From JAJPXC01 sp964628905 (GTDB taxonomy: Bacteria; Bacteroidota; Bacteroidia; Bacteroidales; Muribaculaceae), in contig CAZVNS010000008.1 in assembly GCA_964628905.1 (NCBI GenBank), forward strand, positions 1 through 64,000: DNA of 64,000 nt. Direction: 5' to 3'. Made by a program: the position numbers and the translations under genes. Position 1 is the first letter of the stretch. Every line of letters starts with the position of its first letter. The notes beneath the pieces were generated by a model that made no database searches, had not been told where the DNA came from, and saw only the letters and a program-made list of their open reading frames with translations. Positions 12,001-24,000 of the stretch are shown here, piece after piece.

Positions 12001-15000
12001 TGCTGTCACAGTCAATCCAACAAGTGCAACAGAGCGAGAAGGCATCAATGGCAGCAGCCAAGACCAAGCCCATCCCGTGGGAGGAGCTGGGGATAGAAGT
12101 ATAGACGAATGGTTTGGGCCGGTCTACACTGAATTCCAAGGTAAGCCTGTAGAGGCAGAAGAATATCTGCGAGATGTATGTGAGGGAGTAGCAAAAGGCG
12201 CACTCTCATATCCCGGGCTTGCACCAATAGACCTTGCTTGGGGTGATAAGAAAGCAGGCTACATGAAGGTCGTTATCAAGCACCCCGAGGTGGTTGGTAA
12301 ACTGCAAGAGATATTAAATTCATGTAAGATAATCGAGCAATCTAACAATCGTGTCGTACTTGAAAGCGACACCCACAGAGTTATTGTCAGCAAGATGAAA
12401 GGTTCAACGCCGACTGACAATTGGTTGTTGACTGCCTATGAGAAAAAGAAAAAGCCCGTCTCCGCCAGCAGTAGTGACATTGAAACGGAACCCGAGGGCA
12501 AGCGGAATGGCACGGCTACTCCGCAAGGCGAGCCTTTATCTGACGGCAAAGTTAATACTTTGTCAGAAGATAAACAAGTAACTGACGCTGAAAGTTCTAA
12601 AAAAGAAAAGAAAAACAGTGTCCCCGACAATACGACAGACACTGGCGAGACCCTTTCGGGCAATGGGAATGACACTGCTACTCCCAAAAGCACTGTTATT
12701 TCTGACGGCAAAGATAATACGTTCTTTGCGAATGACCAAAAAAACAAAGAGCAAAGCGACCTAAAGGTCGATGAGTCGGAAGATAAACAAGCTTCCGCCA
12801 CTGAAAGTTCTAAAGATTACACTATTAGCCCTGCCACTTACACCAACAAGAAAGGCAAGGAGACCCCGATGCACCGGTTGGAGTTTGACCGCGAGTTGAG
12901 CAAGGACGAAGAAGCCGCAATCAAGAAGTTCGCAAGCGAAAAGACCGGCGAGGGGCGTTTTGCCCCGGCTCGTGGTTGGAAAGACCGCGAGAATGGCGGT
13001 TGGCTGTTCCGCACTGAGGAAGATGCACGCAAGGCCGCCGAGATGATAGGCAACGAGGAAGCGGTAGCCGACAATCAGCCGTTGAGCCGTGAGGACATTG
13101 CAAGCGAGGCGAGGGGAAAATCGCAAGCCGGAGGCTTACGTTCCAAGAAAGCACCGATAAACAGGGTTGACGTTGAGGGACTGATTGGTGACTTAAAGGG
13201 GGCATCCATAGTAAGCGCCATAAGCGGAGGAGCAGTGGATGTGCGATTGAGCGAGCATGCGGTGCCGGTAGAGCCGAAGAAGCCGAGCGAGGGGAAGCGG
13301 AGTCTGCAAATCTCTGACGAGATGAAAGCGGACGAGGATATACTGCGCGACCTCTTGGGCATTGACGATGAAGAGATAGGCGATGTACATTTCCGCGACA
13401 CAGACGGCTTGACACCAGAGCAGAAGCGCAAGGTGTATGCGGTGGGCGTGAACTACTCGCTTGGCTACTTTGACCAAGGGATTGTGTCGTTCCCTGACTT
13501 TGCGCAGGCAATGGTAGGGCGACTGGGTCAGAAGATTAAGCCTTGGCTCAAATCGTTCTACGAGGGAGCGAAGCGCATACCCGGATATGATGAGAGCCGG
13601 TTTACCCCGACAGAGGAGGTGGACCGCTTTGACGTGGCGAATTTCGACAAGCCGAGCGCGGACGTGCTGCGGCAGGCAGAGGTGATGGTGGCAGAGCGCA
13701 AGGCGCGGGAAGCCACCGCACAGGCCGAGAAAGAGATAACAGAAACCCGAAACCAAAAACGTAAGGAGCATGACAAGCAGACAGAAACAGATACAGCAGC
13801 TCTTGGAGAAAAAGCAGAGGCTGTTGCAAGCGAAGCGGAAAGTGTTGCAGAAACTGGGGCAGACCGAGGCGAACTCAACCGAGCCGCAGAAGAAATAGAC
13901 GAGACGCTTGACGAGCTGGGCGACCAGTTGGCGGTATTGGGCTACTATGAAGCCGACTTCGATGCGCCGGAGCATGAAGTATTTGGACTGCGCCGGAGTG
14001 CCGAGAAAAAGGCAGTCAAGGACGCGAAAAGACTTGCCACGCAGTTGATAAACGACTTGGGCATAGACTTGGCGCAAGCCACGACTACGACAACCACCGA
14101 CCGCAAAGGAAAGCGGAAAACGAAGAAGAAACCTCTTGCAGTGTCCAATCTGACCAGGACAGACGGAGATGTGACAATCAATCTGCCGATGCCGGACGGA
14201 CGCAACCTGCATATCAACATCGGACTGCAACCGACCCACGAGCGAGGCATAGAGCCGAAGCGCGGAGGCGGAGCATGGGAGGGCGACAACCTTGAGGTTG
14301 ACTGCATCATGTATCGCTTTGACCGCTTGAACGGCAGAGGGGATGACAACAACCATTTCCTCAACCCCGATGTGACGTATGCGCAGATGTTGGCAGACAT
14401 ACAGCGCACCGCCAAGTGGGGAATGCCTAAGCGCGAACCCGACATCTTCGACAAGGCCGATGAGGTAGCAGCCCAAGCGAAAGCCAAGCGCGAGGCGACC
14501 AAAGAAGAAACCGAAGCGATTGCAGATTTGTTGAAAGGAGGAAAGCCGAAAGATGAGAAGAAATCCGTATCTTCGCGAAGAGAAGTAAAACCCGAGCAGC
14601 CGATTGGAGATTTGTTCAGTGGGCTGTATGATGAACCACAAACAGAAAAAGCAGATGAGAAAACTGACTTACAACCTCGCACCGGCACTGGAGAGCGAGA
14701 AGGAGGACACCAACCTCAACAGAATGAACCGTTGGGAGAGAGCCAGCGGAATGAAGCTGAGCGAACTGACGGACGAGGAGTGGATAGAGGTAGTGTCGAG
14801 CATCCTCTGTCTGACACGGAGCGAAGCCGGGGCGTATCTCGATTACCTCAGGGCGCAGAACGCATAGACCGTCTGCCCGAGGGGGAACGCAGGAATACGC
14901 GCAACAACCATGCGGAGCGTGGTGTTGACTATGCCCCCAAGGGAGAGGATGGACGCATCAAGGCCAATCTCGATGCAATCAGACTTGCCAAGCAGCTTCT

Positions 15001-18000
15001 TGAAAGCGGAGAGAGCGCGACGCCCCAGCAGATGGAGGTATTGCGCAAGTTCAGCGGATGGGGCGGGCTTGGCAAGGCATTCAACGAGAAGCCGGGGGGG
15101 CCATACGCCCCGGCCAATCCTATAGTAAAGGAACTGAAAGAATTGCTTGGTGAGGAGGGCTATGCTGATGCTGAGATGAGCCGCAACAGCGCATACTTCA
15201 CCCCCGCCGTGGTCATAGGCACAATGTGGGACATTGTAAAGTCTATGGGCTTCAAGGGGGGTAAGGTGCTTGAGGGTTCGGCAGGTATCGGCAATATCCT
15301 CGGACTGATGCCGCGGGATTTGAGCGACCGCAGCGACATTCATGCCGTTGAGGTAGACCGCACGACGGGTGGCATCCTATCGTTGCTCTACCCCGATGCG
15401 AAGGTGGATATACAAGGCTTTGAGCAGACGAAGATACGCAACAACAGCGTTGACCTCGCCATAACCAATGTGCCATTTGTAACGGGGCTTCATGTGATAG
15501 ATGAGACCGGCGACAAAGACCTCTCAAAGAAATTCCGAGACATCCATGATTTCTGCATAGCCAAGAACATACGCAAACTGAAAGAGGGTGGTATCGGCAT
15601 ATTCATCACATCGAGCGGCACGATGGACAATTCGGCACGACTGCGTGCATGGATAGGGAACGAGGGCAATGCAGATGTGGTGGGGGCATTCCGTCTGCAC
15701 AACAAGACATTCGGAGGCACACCTGCGACCTCAGACATCATTGTTGTACGCAAGAGAGTGAACGGCAGAGTGTCGCCCAACGCCATTGACATAACCGATG
15801 TGACAGGCGTGCGAGTCGCGGAATTTGACACCGGCGACACGCGCAAGGTAAAGGGCGTTGAAGTACCCATTATCAAGCGAATGGCAATGGAGTACAACAA
15901 ATACTTTGCCGAACACCCGGAGAACATGGCCGGAGAGATGATGTTCAACTTTGAGAAAGGAGTAACTTATCATCCCACGAGCCGTTCACTCTTCCCTGTT
16001 GAGGGCAAAGAGCAGAGCGCGATGCTCAAAGCATGGGCAGAACGCATGGCGGAACTTGCAGACGAGGGAGTTCCGGCAGAGCGAGTTGAAGAGACACGAA
16101 TCAACGAGCAGCTTGGCGAGGGAGTCAAAGAGGGAAGCATGGTGTTGAACTCGCAGGGCGAACTCTGTATGGCTCGTATGGGCGAAGCCGTGCCACTCGG
16201 ACTGAATAAGAACAAAGTCAAGGGTCACACCAAGGCAGAATGCTTCAAGGCATACACAGCTATCAAGAAAGCGCTGGCTGACGTACTGGAGTACCAGTCG
16301 AGCCACGATGATGACGCAGGGTTAGAGCCATTGCTGAAAGAATTGAACAGAGCCTTTGACTCATTCACACGCACCTACGGCAATCTGCACAAGAATACAG
16401 CAATCGCTTTCCTGCGCAACGATGTAGACTTTTCAAGCATCTTCGCACTTGAGACATATTCGGAGAAAGGCGACAAGAAAGGCAACAAGGTTGTGAAAGT
16501 GGGCAAGACCGACATCTTCAGCCGCCGTGTGATAGACACAGAAAAGGAGCCACAGCCCACGACTATCAAAGACGGCATACTTGCCAGTCTATACAAGACC
16601 GGCGGAGTGGATGCCGACTACATAGCGCAAGCCCTCGGCATGAGCGTTGAGGATGTGAAACGAGAGATAGTCAAGAGTGGACTTGGCTTTGAGAATCCAG
16701 CCAACGGCACGATGGAGGTGTCGTACCAATATTTGTCGGGTAATGTGCGCGAGAAGCTGCACATCGCGCAGGAGAACAATGAGGACGGACGCTATGATAC
16801 TAACATCAGCGCATTGCAGAGAGCGTTGCCGATGACAATTCCTGCGCACCTCATTGAGTTCTCAATCGGGTCATCGTGGATTGACCCGAAACTATATGAG
16901 GCATACGTTGAAGAAAAGACCGGACTGAAGGTAAGGCTCACCAATGTTGGAGGCACATGGATAATGAAGACACCATGGAGTACCTACAACGAGAAAAACC
17001 GCTCAATGGGAGTGGTAAGCAAGTTGTGCAACAAGACCATTATGGGGCATGAGCTGATAGAGTCAGCCATGACCAACCGCAGTATCACTGTCAGCAAGAC
17101 CGAACGCCACTATGACGGCACAAGTGAAACCATCACAGACCGTGAAGCCACCTCCGCATGTATGGCACGAGTAGATGACATCCGCGCAGAGTTCAAGGAC
17201 TGGGCGCGGGAGAAGATGCAGAGCGACCCGGAAATGTCGGCAGTGATAGAGGCCACTTACAACGAGCGTTTCAACAACTATGCGCCTATGCGCATACCCG
17301 ATGAGTTTGTACCCAAACATTTCGGAGGTCAGGTAAGCGAGCTGCACGGCAAAGCATTCGCCCTGCGACCGCACCAAGGGAAAGCCGTTGTGCGCGGCAC
17401 GACAGAGCCAGTGTTGCTTGCGCATGAGGTAGGCACCGGCAAGACATTCACCCTCATCTCCACCGCGATGGAGATGCGCAGACTCGGCACGGCGCGCAAG
17501 CCTATGATAGTGGTGCAGAATGCCACGGTCGGTCAGTTTGTGGAGAGCGCGAAAGAGATATATCCCAACGCCAAGGTGCTGACTATTGAGGAAGCCGACC
17601 GCACCTCAGACGGACGCAAGAACTTCTACGCCAAAATCAAATACAACGACTGGGATATGATTATAGTACCACAGTCGGTATTTGAACGCATCCCCGACAG
17701 CGAGGAGCGACAGATGGCGTATGTCAAGGACTTCATCGAAGAAAAGACGCAAGCCCTTGAGGCGATGCGCGAGGCAGATGACAGCGGCCGCAATCCTCTT
17801 GTGCGCAGAGCAGAACGAGAACTTGAAGACTTGCAGGAGCAACTCGCCAATCTTACCGAATCCCTTCAGAAGAAAAACGAGGGGCGTAAAGATGAGGCGG
17901 AGCCGACCGGAAGGAAGCGGGACGGCAAGCGCGAGGCCAAGGCCAAGCAGAATGCGGAGGTCAAGGCCAAGGAGCGACTTGACCGCGAGGTTGACGATGT

Positions 18001-21000
18001 GGAGAACTTTGACGACATGGGCATTGACGCAATCCTTGTGGATGAAGCCCACGAGTACAAGCATCTCGGCTTCGCCACGGCCATGCAGAGAGGCGTAAAG
18101 GGTATTGACCCCTCCTATTCCAAGAAAGCGTTGGGTGTGTATCTGAAGGCACAGGCAGTGATGGAGCGCAACAATGGTCGCAATGTGGTATTTGCGACAG
18201 GCACGCCTATATCCAATACCGCGGCAGAGATTTGGACGTTCATGCGCTATCTCATGCCAGCCGACCGCATGAAAGAGTATGGCATATATTACTTTGATGA
18301 TTTCGTGCGAAACTTTGGAGACCTCGCACAGAGGCTTGAGTTTATCAATGGCAAATTCAAGGAGGTATGCCGTTTTGCCGGATATGTGAATCTGCCCGAA
18401 CTTGTGCGTATATGGAGCAGTGTCGCAGACACCGTGCTTACACGCGATGCAGGAGACGTGAGCGACAAGATACCCGAACTGGAGGGAGGCAAAGCGCAGG
18501 ATATTTATCTGCCGCAGACAAAGGCGTTGCGTTCGGTAATGAAGTTTATCAGAACCGAACTTGAACGCTATGAGCAAATGACCGGCAAAGATAAAAAAGA
18601 GAACAGCCATATCCCCATCACGATGTATGGGATTGGTGTTGCAGCCGCCGTTGATGCACGGCTTGTGCTTGCTGACGCAGAGGATGACCCCAACAGCAAG
18701 ACAAATGCAGCCGTGCGTGAGGCTCTGCGTTCACTGAACGACAGCAAGAAATACAATGGCACAGTCGCAATCTTTGCCGACCACTACTACAACAGGCGTA
18801 GCGGATTCAACCTCTATGAGGACATCCGCGACAAACTGATTGCGGCCGGAGTGCCCGAAAGTCAAGTTGTGATTATCAAGGGTGGGAACAGTATGTCGGT
18901 CAAGAAGAAACTTGAAATCTTCGACAAGGTCAATGCCGGAGAAATCCGCGTTGTTCTTGGCTCAACCTACACACTTGGCACTGGCGTGAATATCCAAGAG
19001 CGTCTGCACACTCTGATTCATGTGGACGCACCGGGTCGACCGATGGACTACACACAACGCAACGGACGCATTCTGCGACAAGGCAACCTGCATAAAGATA
19101 TGGGCATACCCGTCAGAGTGATTCGCCTTGGGGTGGAAGATAGCGCGGACGTGTCGGCATATCAGAAGCTTAAGACGAAAGGTGCGATTGCCGACTCCAT
19201 TATGAATGGTTCAGAACTGATGAACAACTCTATGGAGAACCGAGTGATGAGCGAGGAGGAAGACCAGTATGGCGATATGCTTGCCCAATTGTCGGGCAGT
19301 GAATATGCCATGCTGAAGAATCAGGCAGAGCGCGAGGTACGCAATCTGACGTCGAAGCAAAAGCAGCATGAGATAGACCAAATCCACCTGCACAACTCCA
19401 TACCGACCGAGAAGGGCTTCATAGCCGGAGCGGAGCGCAGAATCGGCATTGAGACCGCCAACCTTGAGACAATCGGCAAGCATTTCCCCGAGGGTAAGAT
19501 TACGAAAGTCACCATAGGCAAACTTACCTTTGGCGGCATAGACGCTATGGAGGACTTCTTCAAGGAGCAGAACGCCAAGAAGAAGGAAGCGTCAGAAAAC
19601 GTAGAAAAGACTGGCGATGCCTACCACAGCAGTATGACAATCAATGTCAACGGCCTGGACTTTGTTGTAACAACCGACATTGACCGCGTTGTAAGCAACA
19701 CCGGGCAGATGACACTCGACACCTCAACGGCAATGACTCTCACCTGCGATGCACTCCAATTAAAAGAGAGTGTGCCGTATATGCGTGTGAAAGAAGCGAT
19801 GAAGATAATAGCCGAGGATGTTGCCACAGGCAACAAGTCGCGCAAATTGCTTTCGGACGCTCAGTACAGCCTATCAAGCCACTCCGAGCAACTGCAACAG
19901 ATGGAGGCGCGATATGGCAAGGAATTCCCTTACACCAAAGAACTCGCAGATGCAAAGAAACGGTTGGAGGAATACACCGAAAAGATGCGCGAGGAGATGG
20001 AGGCCAAGGAGAAGAAGTACGCCGAGATGGACAAGAGCGTTGAGGCAGCATCCAATGTAGAACTCACAGACGAGGATGAAGCCCCGGCAGAGAGCAATGG
20101 GGACAAGACGCGGTTCAGAGTGATAGATGAGGGGGAGGACGAGTTGCTGTCGTTCCTCAACTCGCAGCCACTGAAGAAAGGCTACCGCTATGCGCAGTGG
20201 GCAGACATGGGTGTGAGACCGCCCATGACCGCTAAGGTGAATGGCGAGTGGCGACCCCCGATGATATTCTCGCAGTGGGAGCAGAGCGAAGAAGGGATGC
20301 GCAAAGCCAACGGCAAGGCAGACCTTGTGCAGGGGAACGGCCGCACGACCCGCGATGTAGCTTACAATCCCTACTTCCACATACGCACCTCACCGCTGAA
20401 CGACCAGTTTACGGCAGCCTACGACCGCCCCGAACTGATAGTGGTGGAGGGATACTACCCCGAAAGCGAGGAGACGAGCGGATACCAAGCAGAGGGAGCG
20501 GAAGACAGCGTGGGCTTGATGGACTGGCACAGCGGAAGCGTGAACGGCCAGTTGAGCGACGCCACCAAGGTGCAGACCATGCTGAGCCGCTACTTCAAGC
20601 CGAGCAGGATAGTGCCGTGGAGTGAGGTTGCAGACCTTATCATGGAGCGCGTGGGGAATCAGAAGATAACATTCCCCATCAATGCCGTGCCACCTATGCT
20701 GAGGGCAGAACTCGCCAAGAGGGGCGCACGGTTTGGGGATGTGAGCGGACAGGTAGCCGAGGGAGACATAGCGATGCTCCACGAGCTGCGCGACCGCGTG
20801 AACGCCGGGGAGCATGATGCAGGGCTTGAAAAGGCGCAGGCATATCTTGACGCATACGACTCGAGCGAAGAAGCGAAGGAAGATCGCGGCAAAGCGCTTG
20901 CAAAGAAGTTGAATCTACCTGTCCGATTCATTACTACTCGCGAAGAGGCAGAACAATTACCGACAGCGCGTAAACGCAACGCAAAGGGATTCTATGATGA

Positions 21001-24000
21001 ATCGGCAGACAGACGTGGCGAGACTGCAATAACAGTGGTTTTGCCTAACCATGTCAATGTTGCGGATGTGGTAGGCACAATACTTCACGAAGGTGTTTGG
21101 CACAAGGGTATCCGCCTATTTTGCAAGGATGAAACGGAGTTGAACAATCTCCTTGACCATCTTTATGGAAATTCCTCAAAACGGATTGTTGCCGAGATAG
21201 ATGCAGAAGCGGATGCGATGTATAAACGCACATTGGACATCAAAAAACGCAAATATGGCAATGATGTGTTCGGGGAAGCGAGAGCTGTGGCAGAGACTGA
21301 ACGGATGAAGCGAGAGGGCAAGTTCCGCAGGGATGCCACCGAGGAATTTGGCGCAAGGGTTACAGAAGAAATCAAGGATGGCGATTTCGAGAAGATGTCA
21401 GAGGACAGACTCAGCTTCTTCGGTAAAATCTATGCATTCGTAGAAAAGGCGATTTCAAAGATACTCGCAGGGTTAAATGTGAGAATGCCAAAGAAGTATG
21501 TGCGGAAGGACTGGCGCATATTCTCGCATCTGTTCTATGAGAGACTACGCAAGGGAGAAACCCCCGAAGAGTTTGAGGCTCGCACCGGCAAAGAGTGGAA
21601 TCCAATCTTTGAGGAGGCTGAACGAGTGGCTGCACGATTCAAGGATGAACGCAAAGCAGAGAACAAAAAACCGACTTGGCAAGAGACATGCTACGCCCTG
21701 ACGGACTCGCCCCAGCCACATCAGAAAGATGCCGGGCTTGATTCTCAAACCAAATCGGACGTGGCAAAGATACAAAAAATATCTGAAAGACTGAAAATTG
21801 CCGTTTCAGAAATGCCGAAGGAGGGATATGGACGGAACGGTTTGCTATATGAACTGGCAAAGGCTCTTGGAGCTACAATACCGTCATCGAGCAATTCAAA
21901 CTATGCGATAATAAATATTGCAGGCGTGGGAAATACAACCGTCAGGGTTTCAAATCACAGTGCTATAGTTGGGAATTTCAATCAAACGTCAAATAATGTG
22001 GGCATTGTAATCAAGACATCAAACAATCGCTTCAGAAACGAGGAAGGTGTGGACTATGTAGAGTTTATGTACTATGGCGACAAGGTGGAGGGGGACGGCA
22101 ATCGTCAGCGCGCCATCATAGACGGCTTGCGTCATTACATTGAGACTGGATCGTTTGAGAAGATGCCGGAGGTCGACCGACTGAATACGTCCGGCAGATA
22201 CCGCGAGGCCGTTGACGGATTGGAAGATGTAGTTTATTTCCGCGATGGAGGATTGGGATTGGAGGAGGCGATTACGAAGATGAAAGCCGAAGCCGCCCAA
22301 GCCAACACCGACAATCTGCAAGCCAGGCGAGATGCGATGAGAGCCATCGGAGGGAATCTGAATCATCTGCGTCAGGCTATGGCACGACAGAGAGAGTATG
22401 ACGTGACGACCGTCAAGAGCATAACCGACCTTGCGAAAGTATTGCTTGAGGCTAACATGCTTGACGATTTGAGCAAGTATGAGGTAAAGCGGATACTCAG
22501 CGCGGTAAACAACGTGGTGGGCAGACAGGATGTGAGCCGGTATGTAGAGAAAGTAATGGACATAATGGTTGACAACCAACTGCGCATGGGTGCAAACGCG
22601 CTTGGCAAGCTGCTGACTATAAAGGGGAGCAGAGTAGATGCACGAGGAATCGAGGTGCAGGGCGAGCTTGACCCGGAGGGTGTTGCTATTGCCAAGGTGG
22701 TAAGGAAAGCAACTCCCCTACCAAAGGACGAGATAGACAACCTCATAGCCGATGCCATAGACCGCATGAGCAGCAGCGACACCGCGATAGCGGACGAGGC
22801 GACAATCCAGTATGCCGGGCTACAGATAGCACGTCAGTTTGTGGAGAACATCACCGAGAGCAAAGCCGAGGAGAAGCTACTGCGCGAGAGCATCAAGCAA
22901 GCCAAGGCAGAGAAAGACGCCGGGCAGATGGACGATACAGCCTACAAGCAGTATGTAGCCGCGACTGAGGACGCGATAAGGCAGAACAAGATAGAGAGAG
23001 CCGAGTCGTACCGCGAACTTGTGGGCATGGTGGGCGACACGATGTCGGAGAGCATAGAGCGCGCGAAGGCGTGGAGGGAAGGAGAGAAACAGCGTGTGGG
23101 CGAGATACACCACAACGCGAACTCCGACATGGAGGGGAGACCGACCGATGAACACCACAAGAACGACCGCACGCAGAAACTCGCCAACAACAGTGCCGTG
23201 CGCTTCCTGCTTGCGCCACTGGCCACATTCGACCAAATGTTGAGAATGTTCGGACGGAAGAACGTGCGCGGAGAGGGTTATCTGTGGAATCGCTACATGC
23301 GCGGTTGGGTTGAAGCCACCGAGAAAGAGTACACCGGCTACCGTGATGCATTGAAACGCCTTGACGATAAAGTCAGCGAGGTTTATGGCAAGAAGATGCA
23401 ATGGGGCGACCTGTTCAGCATAGACCGCAAGCTGCCCAAGGCAAGCGTGCGCTTCATGGACGGAGGCGAGATGAAAGAGCATGAGTTGACACAAGGCAAT
23501 CTGCTGTACATCTACATGGCCGACAAGATGTCGGACGGACGTATGAAGCTGCGCAAGATGGGCATCACCGAAAGCGACATTGAGGACATCAAGGATTTCC
23601 TCGTTCCGACGTTCATTGAACTTGCCGATTGGATGCAGGAGGAGTTCCTTGTTGAGAAGCGCAACGAGTACAACGAAGTGCATAAGCGTATGTTTGGTGC
23701 GTCAATGGCAGCAATCGAGAACTACTTCCCCTTGAAGATACTTTCCAATGCGAGAATGGAAGAAGTGGACGTTGCAGACGATACCACGGACACCGCGCTC
23801 CCTGCCACCTCAACAGGCAGTATCATCAAGCGCAGACGCAACAACCTCGCCCTTGATGTTACCGGAGCCAACGCATTCAGCGTAATACTCGACCACCTAC
23901 AGCAGATGGAGCGTTGGGCAGCATTCGCAGAATACAACCGCGACCTCAACACCCTGCTTTCATACAAGCGATTCCGCAACCAAGTGATGAACATGAGCAG

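Noticed and set aside
13193..14641. A 482-codon open frame on the minus strand inside the giant gene
   Set aside because: It is the shadow of a Glu/Arg/Ala-rich coding frame, with a Leu/Arg/His/Cys-rich translation, no recognisable motif and no promoter.
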